From Puniceicoccales bacterium (GTDB lineage Bacteria; Verrucomicrobiota; Verrucomicrobiae; Opitutales; LL51), in NCBI GenBank assembly GCA_031283485.1, contig JAITBR010000061.1, positions 1-6,429 on the forward strand: a DNA stretch of 6,429 bases. The letters are read 5' to 3'. Of the stretch, positions 1 to 5,821 are shown in pieces; position 1 is the first letter of the stretch, and the number at the start of each line of letters is the position of its first letter. Made by a program: the position numbers and the translations under genes. The notes beneath the pieces were generated by a model that saw only the letters and a list, made by a program, of their open reading frames with translations, made no database searches and was not told the DNA's origin.

Positions 1-679
1 AGTCAAAAATTAGTGGCACGCCTAGTTCCGTAAAGGCCCATATAAATACGAGAGTGGAACCGGCGAACACACCGGAACGAATAAGGGGAAATGTTATTTT
101 AAAATAGCGCTTCAGTCCATGACAACCGAGATTTCCAGCAGCTTCTTCCATGGCAGGATCGACGTTTGCAAGGGCCGATAGGATATTCAAGTACAAGATT
201 GGATACAGACTTAGCGCATTCAGCAGGCACATGCCAAAAAATTTGTAATTGCCAAGCCAGTCTATTAGGTGAGCATTGTCAATGATTCCAAACTTAAGAA
301 GAATGAGATTTATGACCCCACGCGTGCCGAATATTTGTTGAATACCAATTGCACCGACGAATGGAGGTAACATAATCGGTAATAAAATGATGTATGTAAA
401 AAAAACTTTACCCGGGAATTGATACCTATCTGCAAAATACGCCAATGGAAGTGCGATTACCAGTGCTAAAATCGTCGTGACAGTACCGAGAAAAATGGAA
501 TTCAGAATTCCATGCAGATAAACGTGACTGTCAAAAACAGCGAGTACATATGCCAGCGTAAAGCGCCCACTGGCATCGATGAACCCACCTTTCAATACTT
601 GCCAAATGGGCCAAACAAAAAACGCACAAAAAAACGCAATCGTCAGGAGAAAAATTACATAGGCCAGGCGTTTGGTCAT
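1..679 (-). CDS. ABC transporter permease, iron(III)/FbpB-type, N-terminal part (cut by window edge)
   Basis: Inner-membrane permease subunit of an ABC importer; 226 residues are read here and the frame is still open at base 1. Seen: a hydrophobic first helix (about residues 6-28), then a periplasmic stretch, helices around 58-82 and 92-112, a helix around 148-170, and the cytoplasmic EAA loop that contacts the ATPase (E179-A180-A181, G185, I195, P198), followed by another helix. The stretch ILLPIMLPPFVGAIG and the ending WAFTELGVP are typical of the large iron(III)/FbpB-like permeases, which have two such domains and are usually about 500-550 aa, so under half is present. ATG at 679 is chosen because AGGTG lies 10 nt upstream; an in-frame TTG lies further upstream, before an in-frame TAA. 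It starts 70 nt after fabF on the same strand with no clear terminator between, so co-transcription is possible. The substrate is inferred from family resemblance; 2-aminoethylphosphonate or polyamine relatives are not excluded. Confidence 0.85.
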   Translation of the reverse strand, partial: MTKRLAYVIFLLTIAFFCAFFVWPIWQVLKGGFIDASGRFTLAYVLAVFDSHVYLHGILNSIFLGTVTTILALVIALPLAYFADRYQFPGKVFFTYIILLPIMLPPFVGAIGIQQIFGTRGVINLILLKFGIIDNAHLIDWLGNYKFFGMCLLNALSLYPILYLNILSALANVDPAMEEAAGNLGCHGLKRYFKITFPLIRSGVFAGSTLVFIWAFTELGVPLIFD

Positions 680-689
680 ACTGAAGTCA

Positions 690-694
690 CACCT
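690..694 (-). promoter_or_regulatory. Shine-Dalgarno of the ABC permease
   Basis: Minus-strand AGGTG sits 10 nt before the ATG at 679. The spacing is slightly long but it supports this start over the upstream in-frame TTG. Confidence 0.45.
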
Positions 695-749
695 ATACAG
701 CAATCGATGCGTAAATTACCAGCTTTTTTCGCCGTGAAAAACAACATAT

Positions 750-2030
750 CTATTTAATATGGTTTAGTTTTTTGAACAGTAGCGCTCCATTTTGTCCACC
801 AAACCCCAAATTGTCACTAATTGCCATATTGATATCCGCATCCATTGCTACGTTTGGCACATAATTTAAATAGCAATCCGGGTCTGGATTGTTGTAATTT
901 ATAGTTGGAGGGATCTTACCCGTTTCAATGACTTTAGCACAAACGGAAGCCTCTATTCCACCGGCCGCACCGAGCAAATGTCCGGTCATGCTTTTTGTCG
1001 AACTTATCAGTAAATTTTTGGCGTGATCACCAAAGGCAATGCCTATCGCTTTGGTCTCGATTTTGTCGTTATACTCCGTTGATGTCCCGTGAGCGTTTAT
1101 ATAGTCCACAGCGGCGGGAGATACCCCCGTCTCGCGAAATAGATCAACGAAACATTTGATCAATCCCTTTGCCTCCGGATCCGGGCTCGTTATATGGTAG
1201 GCATCGCAACTTGCGGAATACCCAGCTAATTCGCAATATATGCGGGCTCTTCGCTCAATTGCGTGCCGCAAGGTCTCCAAAACTATAATCCCAGAACCGT
1301 TGGCCATTACGAAACCGTCTCGTGTGGCATCAAAGGGACGACTGGCCTCATTCGGACGATCGTTGTATGTCGTTGACATTGCCCGCATGGCACAAAACCC
1401 CGCAAAACTTAGTGGACTAACGGCAGCTTCACTACCACCCGCCAGTATCACATCCGCCTTGCCAAGTTTGAGCATGTGATACGCTTCTCCAATGGCATGG
1501 GTACCGGACGTGCATGCACTAACGGCACTAAAATTTGCCCCCCGGGCGCCAACTTCGATGGCTACGATTCCGGATGCCATGTTGCAAATCAAGGATGGAA
1601 CCATAAACGGTGACACATAGTGAGCTCCCTTCTCGTGAAAGATGCGAGATTGCTCGTTGATTGTTTGCATTCCACCTATGCCAGAACCAATTATAACGCC
1701 AAATTTTTCAGGTTCAATTTCCCCAATATTGATATTCGCATCCTGTAGCGCTAGCTTTGATCCAGCCACTGCATAGTGAACGAAGCGGTCATTGCGCCTG
1801 GCGGACTTCCCATCCATGTAATCCGATGCCTCAAAATTTCGCACCTCCCCAGCAATTTTACACGAAAACTCCGAAACGTCAAACGATTGCACGACATCTA
1901 TGCCACTCCTGCCGGCAATGATGTTTTTCCAAAATTCCGCAATCCCAATGCCGAGGGAGGTCACCACACCCAGACCCGTAACAACAACCCTATTACCACC
2001 AACAGAAACTTGTCCGGACTTATCGGGCAT
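750..2030 (-). CDS. fabF: beta-ketoacyl-ACP synthase II
   Basis: Cytosolic condensing enzyme of type II fatty-acid synthesis: it joins malonyl-ACP to an acyl-ACP with loss of CO2, giving 3-oxoacyl-ACP. The 426 residues are close to the usual 410-420. Seen, numbered from the ATG: N-terminal VVVTGLGVVTSLG, nucleophile Cys173 in VSACTSG, catalytic His314 in NAHGTST, Lys346 and His351 in KSMTGHLLGAAGG, and the glycine-rich GFGGQNG loop near the C terminus. All active-site residues of the KAS I/II family are present. A GTG at 2033 could extend the protein by one residue, but AGAGG lies 5 nt before the ATG at 2030 and only 2 nt before the GTG, so ATG is preferred. It is the third gene after fabG and acpP, 19 nt behind acpP. 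KAS II rather than KAS I is inferred from the sequence style and the acpP linkage. Confidence 0.96.
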   Translation of the reverse strand: MPDKSGQVSVGGNRVVVTGLGVVTSLGIGIAEFWKNIIAGRSGIDVVQSFDVSEFSCKIAGEVRNFEASDYMDGKSARRNDRFVHYAVAGSKLALQDANINIGEIEPEKFGVIIGSGIGGMQTINEQSRIFHEKGAHYVSPFMVPSLICNMASGIVAIEVGARGANFSAVSACTSGTHAIGEAYHMLKLGKADVILAGGSEAAVSPLSFAGFCAMRAMSTTYNDRPNEASRPFDATRDGFVMANGSGIIVLETLRHAIERRARIYCELAGYSASCDAYHITSPDPEAKGLIKCFVDLFRETGVSPAAVDYINAHGTSTEYNDKIETKAIGIAFGDHAKNLLISSTKSMTGHLLGAAGGIEASVCAKVIETGKIPPTINYNNPDPDCYLNYVPNVAMDADINMAISDNLGFGGQNGALLFKKLNHIK

Positions 2031-2035
2031 CACCG

Positions 2036-2040
2036 CCTCT
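2036..2040 (-). promoter_or_regulatory. Shine-Dalgarno deciding the fabF start
   Basis: Minus-strand AGAGG is 5 nt ahead of the ATG at 2030. It selects that codon over the adjacent GTG at 2033. It is the clearest ribosome binding site of the three fab genes; none is evident before acpP or fabG. Confidence 0.55.
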
Positions 2041-2049
2041 GGCTACAAC

Positions 2050-2301
2050 TTACCCTTCAATTTTACCCCTAATGTAGGAAATAACATCCTTGACGGTGCG
2101 CATTTTTTCAGCTTCAGCTTCCGGAATCTCTCCCTTAATCTCATCCTTAAATTCATCTTCGAAAGCCATTACCAACTCGACCGTATCCAAAGAATCCGCC
2201 CCCAAATCGTCTAAAAAAGACGCATCATCGGTAACTTGCTCCTCATTAACATCAAGTTGATCAACAATTATCTTACGAACTCTTTCTTCTATAGTAGCCA
2301 T
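2050..2301 (-). CDS. acpP: acyl carrier protein
   Basis: Small acidic cytosolic protein that carries acyl chains on a 4'-phosphopantetheine arm. The 83 residues contain the attachment site [11 protein letters not shown] with Ser37 as the modified serine, followed by the acidic recognition helix II ([10 protein letters not shown]). Compared with E. coli AcpP, the stretch between helix II and the EIPE/AEK motif has about four extra residues (DEIK), giving [16 protein letters not shown]; the normal C-terminal helix (TVKDVISYI) follows. The start is the only sensible ATG, with no strong Shine-Dalgarno before it. It lies between fabG (83 nt upstream) and fabF (19 nt downstream), the usual partners. 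The 83-nt AT-rich gap after fabG could hold its own promoter, since ACP is needed in excess of the enzymes, but I see no convincing one. Confidence 0.97.
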   Translation of the reverse strand: MATIEERVRKIIVDQLDVNEEQVTDDASFLDDLGADSLDTVELVMAFEDEFKDEIKGEIPEAEAEKMRTVKDVISYIRGKIEG

Positions 2302-2384
2302 ATGTAACTTATCACAAACTCGAGCTCAGAAAAACGAAACCAAGATCGTATGCAAGTATTTTTTATTCACATATTTTTATATTT

Positions 2385-3134
2385 TTACATGCACATTCCG
2401 CCATCAACGCGAATAATTTGGCCCGTTATGTACTTTGCTCTTCTACTACATAAAAATTCTATGACCGACGCCACGTCATCAACTTCGCCCAGCTGCCTCA
2501 TTGGAATTGTATCTCTGATTTTTTCAATAATGGATTCATTTAATGAATTTGTCATATCAGTTCGGATGAATCCCGGTGCAACCGCATTGACGGTAATTCC
2601 TCGCGTAGCAACTTCCCTGGCGACACTTTTTGTAAATCCTATTATCCCAGCTTTAGCAGCAGCATAATTAGCCTGGCCAAAATTTCCGACACATCCAACA
2701 ATGGAAGATACATTGATAATCCTTCCCGCGCGCTCCTTGAGCATGGGTTTCAGCAAACCCTTTGTCCAATAGAAGCAACTGCTCAGGTTGGTGTCTATTA
2801 CATCGTTCCATTCTCCATCGGACATGCGCAGCATAACATTATCCCTAGTTATTCCAGCGTTGTTCACGAGTATATCCACGGTGCCGTGCTTCGAAAGTAC
2901 GCCTTCACAGGTGGTTGCCACAAGCTCGGCATTGGACACATCCACGGCTATGTACTCCGCACTAAGGCCGGATTTTAGGATCAATGATGCCACACTTTCG
3001 CAGGAGGATTCATTTTTGCTAACGCAAATGACGTGAACACCAGCCGAAGCTAGCCTCAGCGCTGTTCCTCTGCCAATTCCACGGCCAGCTCCAGTCACAA
3101 CGCCCACTTTGCCGGATAAATCTGATTCACTCAT
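2385..3134 (-). CDS. fabG: 3-oxoacyl-ACP reductase (short-chain dehydrogenase)
   Basis: Cytosolic NADPH-dependent enzyme that reduces 3-oxoacyl-ACP to (R)-3-hydroxyacyl-ACP, the first reduction of each elongation cycle. The 249 residues match the usual length of about 245. Seen: Rossmann cofactor motif TGAGRGIG (residues 14-21), NNAG (91-94), Asn116, catalytic Ser144 in NVSSIVG, Tyr157 and Lys161 in the YAAAK motif, the NAVAPGFIRTDMT loop (183-195), and the C-terminal ITGQIIRVDGG stretch typical of FabG. The protein starts at the ATG at 3134, 12 residues before the first beta strand. No clear Shine-Dalgarno precedes it. It is the first gene of the fabG-acpP-fabF cluster and diverges from the ftsQ-like gene across an 83-nt gap. 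Another short-chain dehydrogenase is possible in principle, but the acpP/fabF linkage and full motif set make FabG very likely. Confidence 0.95.
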   Translation of the reverse strand: MSESDLSGKVGVVTGAGRGIGRGTALRLASAGVHVICVSKNESSCESVASLILKSGLSAEYIAVDVSNAELVATTCEGVLSKHGTVDILVNNAGITRDNVMLRMSDGEWNDVIDTNLSSCFYWTKGLLKPMLKERAGRIINVSSIVGCVGNFGQANYAAAKAGIIGFTKSVAREVATRGITVNAVAPGFIRTDMTNSLNESIIEKIRDTIPMRQLGEVDDVASVIEFLCSRRAKYITGQIIRVDGGMCM

Positions 3135-3143
3135 CGAATGCCA

Positions 3144-3171
3144 GAGATAAGCTGTGTGCGAAATTCGTCAA
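3144..3171 (-). promoter_or_regulatory. possible promoter of the fabG operon
   Basis: On the minus strand, TTGACG (3171-3166) is followed after 16 nt by TATCTC (3149-3144), a good -35 with a poor -10. Transcription would begin almost at the fabG ATG, giving little or no leader, which would agree with the missing Shine-Dalgarno. Weak evidence. Confidence 0.25.
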
Positions 3172-3217
3172 TTCCAAAGCAAAAAAACATTGCTGAGATT
3201 TTCATATTCCCTCTTAA

Positions 3218-4024
3218 TTGCTTCGCGGGATGAAACTTAAGAGCATGGCTAGAAAATTACTATGTGCTGCGATTTTCATCGTCGGCATTGTGGGGTTACA
3301 TTTCCTCGAAAGGAATATAGCTCCGAAGCAAATTTCACGGAATCACCTTCCATTGCGCAGTATTCAATTTACATCGGATGGGACAATAACAGGGCGCTGG
3401 CTCGCAAAAGTACTAAACATAAAAAAAAACACTTCTATTTCTGAAGTAGATATTTTCGCGCTAAAAAAACGCCTAATTGAGTTCAGTCAAATCCGTGACG
3501 TCTGCATCGAGAAACACTTTCCGGACTCCATCGCAATAAAAATAAACGAACGGCATCCTCTGCTAAAGTTCACGATTAAACGTGAAAGAGGGGAGGAACT
3601 GCTATTCGTAGATTCCTGTGATGGATCAATTTTTCAGGCGGCTTGCATGCCGAAAAGTTTAATATTGGCAATACCCTATGCTGAATTGAACTTGGAAAAG
3701 TCAAAAAAATCTTCGCTTGGAGTGAGGGAAATACAGGGCATTGAAAGTGTTGCGTACCTTATTAAGGCGCTAAGAACTAGGTGCCCAGAAATCTATGAAC
3801 AAATCGAGAAATTTTCCCTGAAAAAATATGACCACCGCGGCGGTGCCACGTGGGCACGCACCGGTATTTTTTTAAAAAGCGGACTCGTAGTCGAATTTAG
3901 TCCCCGTGACATTGATATTCAACTGCTGCACTTGGATTACTTGATGCATGAACATGGCGTAACGTGTGCCGGTGTCAAAAAAATCGATCTGACGAAAATT
4001 GATTCTGTGATCATAGAAAATTGA
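3218..4024 (+). CDS. ftsQ: FtsQ/DivIB-type cell division protein with POTRA domain
   Basis: Probable single-pass membrane protein of the divisome, the family that links early and late division proteins in the periplasm. Seen: short basic N terminus, one transmembrane helix (about residues 13-29), then a POTRA-like domain (about 46-119) containing LRSIQFTSDGTITGRWLAKV and FPDSIAIKINERHPLLKF, the strand pattern typical of FtsQ. A beta domain (about 126-265) follows and ends in VKKIDLTKIDSVII, equivalent to the conserved IDLR strand. Length of 268 aa is normal. The start is uncertain: TTG at 3218, ATG at 3230 and ATG at 3245 are all in frame, and none has a good Shine-Dalgarno. The ATG at 3230 seems best because it keeps the basic residues before the helix. 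FtsQ usually sits in a mur/ftsA/ftsZ cluster; here the neighbours are fabG and a tRNA. The fold call is good; exact orthology is an inference. Confidence 0.8.
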   Translation: MLRGMKLKSMARKLLCAAIFIVGIVGLHFLERNIAPKQISRNHLPLRSIQFTSDGTITGRWLAKVLNIKKNTSISEVDIFALKKRLIEFSQIRDVCIEKHFPDSIAIKINERHPLLKFTIKRERGEELLFVDSCDGSIFQAACMPKSLILAIPYAELNLEKSKKSSLGVREIQGIESVAYLIKALRTRCPEIYEQIEKFSLKKYDHRGGATWARTGIFLKSGLVVEFSPRDIDIQLLHLDYLMHEHGVTCAGVKKIDLTKIDSVIIEN

Positions 4025-4086
4025 TAAAATTTTCAAGCTTTGGCTTGCCAAGGATCAGCGAAGTTTTCATTGTGGTACTTCCCGTT

Positions 4087-4170
4087 GCCCAGATGGCGGA
4101 ACTGGCAGACGCGTCGGACTCAAAATCCGATTCCCGCAGGGGAGTGAGGGTTCGACCCCCTCTCTGGGCA
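4087..4170 (+). tRNA. tRNA-Leu (anticodon CAA)
   Basis: Complete class II tRNA reading UUG. The acceptor stem GCCCAGA (4087-4093) pairs fully with TCTGGGC (4163-4169), and A4170 is the discriminator. The anticodon stem TCGGA/TCCGA closes the loop CTCAAAA with anticodon CAA at 4121-4123. A long variable arm follows, as expected for leucine, and the T arm is GAGGG-TTCGACC-CCCTC. The 3' CCA is not encoded, since CCC follows the discriminator, so a CCA-adding enzyme must finish it. Confidence 0.97.
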
Positions 4171-4321
4171 CCCCGCATAAACACAAGGCTTGCGGGAGAT
4201 TGGGGATGGAGAAACTTGAATAATAGAATGCAGATGATGGAAAAGAGTCATTGCGGCAAAATTGCCCCAACCAAATTCATTGCCTAGAAAGTGACTCAGC
4301 GGTGCTAAAGTAAGATTATCC

Positions 4322-4348
4322 AATGATCATTTTGAATTTGATATCAAA
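4322..4348. repeat. two adjacent perfect palindromes
   Basis: AATGATCATT (4322-4331) and TTTGATATCAAA (4337-4348) are both perfect palindromes, separated by 5 nt. Such symmetry is typical of dimeric regulator sites, but no promoter or target gene is visible next to them, so a role is only a guess. Confidence 0.45.
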
Positions 4349-4363
4349 CGTCACTTCTATTTA

Positions 4364-4400
4364 TACCCGCGGGATCAGCGGTAATATTTTGTTTATTTTT
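4364..4400 (+). terminator. weak terminator-like hairpin after tRNA-Leu
   Basis: TACC-GC (one bulged C) pairs with GCGGTA around a 7-nt loop at 4364-4383, and T-rich sequence runs to 4400. It lies about 190 nt after the tRNA and could end its transcript. The stem is short and the T tract is interrupted. Confidence 0.3.
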
Positions 4401-4598
4401 CGTACCTATTTGTTTTATCTCTCGCAAAACCATAAAAATTTAATGAAGGTTAGAGTTTAAGGGTGGAAAGGACTTGTAAAATGCCAAAAGTCCGTTTATT
4501 ATCGACGTACAGGATTACCTTCTCATGCTGCGAAAATCACCTCGGTTTCCCACAAAGATATATATGCAGGTGCAGGCAGACACGGTCTAAGAAAATCG

Positions 4599-4696
4599 AA
4601 GGAGGGAAAATGTTGTAGAGAAAAACAGAAAATGTTTACAAAGGGAAAAAATATGTCGTGCACTCGTGCGCAATGGGAAAGGTTCGCGACACTTGA
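4599..4696 (+). pseudogene. possible remnant of a small gene: perfect Shine-Dalgarno, then ATG-TTG-TAG
   Basis: AAGGAGG at 4599-4605 is the exact complement of the 16S rRNA tail, with an ATG at 4610. The frame stops at its third codon (TAG, 4616-4618), then stays open for 25 codons to the TGA at 4694. Those codons read RKTENVYKGKKYVVHS and onward, a protein-like composition. This could be a decayed gene with a nonsense mutation, a two-codon regulatory mini-frame, or chance. No family is recognised. Confidence 0.25.
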
Positions 4697-4702
4697 CCTG
4701 CG

Positions 4703-4730
4703 TCTAGATGTATTTATCTAGATGTATTTA
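4703..4730. repeat. 14-bp exact tandem repeat, two copies
   Basis: TCTAGATGTATTTA occurs at 4703-4716 and again immediately at 4717-4730 without a mismatch. It is short and probably a replication-slippage duplication. It lies just after a TTGACC (4693-4698) but no matching -10 is clear. Confidence 0.8.
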
Positions 4731-5138
4731 ATTGCAAAGAATTGTTGTCAGTGTTGCTGCGCCCTTGTTGGGATAAGGGTGAAACATAATAAAATTAAAA
4801 AAATCATAAAAAACACGGAAATATACGGCCTTTGAGATTTTGTTCATATGCGCTCTAAGTGGATATTTTCTTACGAAAGCTCTCCGCTGCAATCTTTGTA
4901 TACCAAATGGTGGAGGTGGCGGGAGTTGAACCCGCGTCCCACTGATTTTCGAAAAACACCTCTACATGTTTAGCTGATTTTTAATCTTCGGCAACATCTC
5001 AGCATGTCAGCATGCCAAAAGTACCTATTGCAGCGTTGATAGAGCGTCGCGTCCGCTGCAAATGCTCGCAACACCCGCTTGATAAACACATCCAACCGCG
5101 CCATCAAGCATCACACGGAGGATGCGCCGCTTTTATAA

Positions 5139-5195
5139 CTAAGCAGCTAATGCAACTTCATTTTTGAAGTTCAATTTCATAATGTTTTTGTCATT
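5139..5195 (-). other. tmRNA tag-peptide reading frame
   Basis: This internal frame of the tmRNA encodes the degradation tag, ending VALAA-stop. The hydrophobic Ala-Leu-Ala-Ala end is the usual ClpXP-type signal. The final residues are secure; the first codon is inferred from its distance to the conserved TCGTAAAAA and could be GAC (5192) or AAT (5195). Confidence 0.75.
5154..5171 (-). repeat. perfect hairpin inside the tag-coding region
   Basis: AACTTCA and TGAAGTT form a 7-bp perfect stem around four bases, entirely within the tag codons. In the RNA it would have to be opened as the ribosome reads the tag. Confidence 0.7.
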
Positions 5196-5392
5196 TATGA
5201 TTCTAACGGATTTTTACGAAGCCAACCGTCATCTTCGACATGCCATGTTTCTCTACGACTAATGGTCGAATCCATGTCACCCCCAAATCTTTTCAAAGAA
5301 CGTCTGTACGTCTAAAAAATTTATAAAGCTTTTACAAGAAAAATTTAACTTGGTTACTTTTTTGTTTTGCTCGCAAAAAAATTACGCAGAAA

Positions 5393-5695
5393 ATGGCGCT
5401 GCCCTTAGCTTTACCACATCATATGCGACGCAGCCGCAGCAAACTTATACTTCTAATTGGCTTGGAATGTACTCAGGAAAAGCAAGTTTTCCTGCAAATG
5501 TTCAATCGATGCCACTGCGTTTTCGCAGAAAATGGATTACGCGGATTGGCTGCGGCGCTGGTGCTGAAACCTGATGTGGTGATCTGTCGGCGTGATGTGA
5601 GCCTAGTACCGGCAAGCTTTATACGGCATGAAATCTTAAGTGCGAATAGTCGGTGTAAAATTCTGATACTTGGCAACGAAAAAATGACACAATAA
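5393..5695 (+). CDS. small receiver-like (CheY-fold) protein lacking phosphorylation residues
   Basis: A protein of 100 aa (90 if it starts at the second ATG, 5423). Seen: a short N-terminal stretch with basic MRRSRSK, then KLILLIG (beta 1), a helix TQEKQVFLQMF, and HCVFAENGLRGLAAALVLKPDVVIC (about 41-65), which closely follows the response-regulator pattern AENG..AL.....PDlvi. The strand KILILG follows near residue 89. The two acidic residues after beta 1 are replaced (GLE), and the phospho-acceptor position after PDVVI- is Cys/Arg rather than Asp. The chain ends after beta 4, so the strand and helix that carry the conserved Lys are absent. It would be a pseudo-receiver or a truncated relic; the reading downstream of the stop does not continue the domain. 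No Shine-Dalgarno is seen at either start. It diverges from ssrA. Function unknown; the receiver relation is inferred from pattern only. Confidence 0.55.
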   Translation: MALPLALPHHMRRSRSKLILLIGLECTQEKQVFLQMFNRCHCVFAENGLRGLAAALVLKPDVVICRRDVSLVPASFIRHEILSANSRCKILILGNEKMTQ

Positions 5696-5768
5696 AAATA
5701 TCACGCTAATTCATTCACAATTTTCTCGACAGCTAAGTAGTTTGCGTACTATAAACACTAAATGTGAA

Positions 5769-5797
5769 TTGACAGTTGTTTTGTTAATCGCTACAAT
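5769..5797 (+). promoter_or_regulatory. near-consensus sigma-70 promoter
   Basis: TTGACA (5769-5774), 17 nt spacer, TACAAT (5792-5797): a perfect -35, five of six -10 bases and ideal spacing. Transcription would start near 5804, leaving a leader of under 20 nt before the ATG at 5822. It is the best promoter in the window. Confidence 0.75.
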
Positions 5798-5821
5798 TAA
5801 ATTGAGTTATTTAAGTTAAAT

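Larger units (their letters stand above)
4171..4907. other. gene-free stretch between tRNA-Leu and tmRNA
   Basis: About 740 bases without a convincing gene on either strand. It is AT-rich with scattered stop codons in all frames. It holds two perfect palindromes (4322-4348), a weak hairpin followed by T-rich sequence (4364-4400), an inverted repeat GGACTT/AAGTCC (4470-4475 and 4488-4493), a strong Shine-Dalgarno before an aborted frame (4599-4696), an exact 14-bp tandem repeat (4703-4730) and an inverted repeat CCCTT/AAGGG (4762-4779). I found no hallmark sequence of SRP RNA or RNase P RNA. It may be decayed coding sequence or hold an unrecognised small RNA. Confidence 0.6.
4908..5284 (-). 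ncRNA. ssrA: transfer-messenger RNA (tmRNA)
   Basis: One-piece tmRNA of 377 nt that rescues stalled ribosomes and tags the unfinished protein for proteolysis, working with SmpB. The 5' end GGGGGTG (5284-5278) pairs over 7 bp with CACCTCC before the discriminator A and an encoded CCA (4910-4908). The T arm is GGGTTCAACTCCC, and the conserved ATTCGAC near the 5' end and GGTTGGCTTCGTAAAAA further on match other tmRNAs. The tag frame ends ...NEVALAA followed by TAG (5141-5139). The resume codon is uncertain: GAC at 5192 or AAT at 5195, giving a 17-18 aa tag (NDKNIMKLNFKNEVALAA at most). Upstream on the minus strand a TATAAA (5325-5320) could be a -10 for a precursor with a leader of about 30 nt, but its -35 is poor. 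Confidence 0.97.

Noticed and set aside
512..757. Plus-strand open frame of 81 aa
   Set aside because: It is antisense to the permease, which shows clear transmembrane segments and the EAA loop.
1240..1479. Plus-strand open frame of 79 aa
   Set aside because: It lies wholly inside fabF on the other strand, whose full catalytic motif set is intact.
1776..2214. Plus-strand open frames of 98 and 104 aa
   Set aside because: They are antisense shadows of fabF and acpP with no recognisable protein features.
4021..4323. Open frames on both strands over the tRNA, including a minus-strand frame with GVEPSLPCGNRI and RLPVPPSG
   Set aside because: They are translations of the tRNA-Leu gene; this peptide pattern is a common artefact of annotating tRNA sequence as protein.
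4441..4640. Possible RNase P RNA (GGAAAGGACTT, AGTCCG and ACAGAAAATG elements)
   Set aside because: The conserved GAGGAAAGTCC and ACAGAA core blocks do not appear in correct form or spacing.
4762..4779. CCCTT/AAGGG hairpin as a terminator for tmRNA or an upstream transcript
   Set aside because: No T tract follows the stem on either strand.
5350..5574. Plus-strand frame of 74 aa starting with TTG
   Set aside because: It overlaps the receiver-like gene in another frame and shows no domain pattern. Its AENG echo comes from a chance repeat of CGCAGAAAATGG (5385-5396 and 5524-5535).
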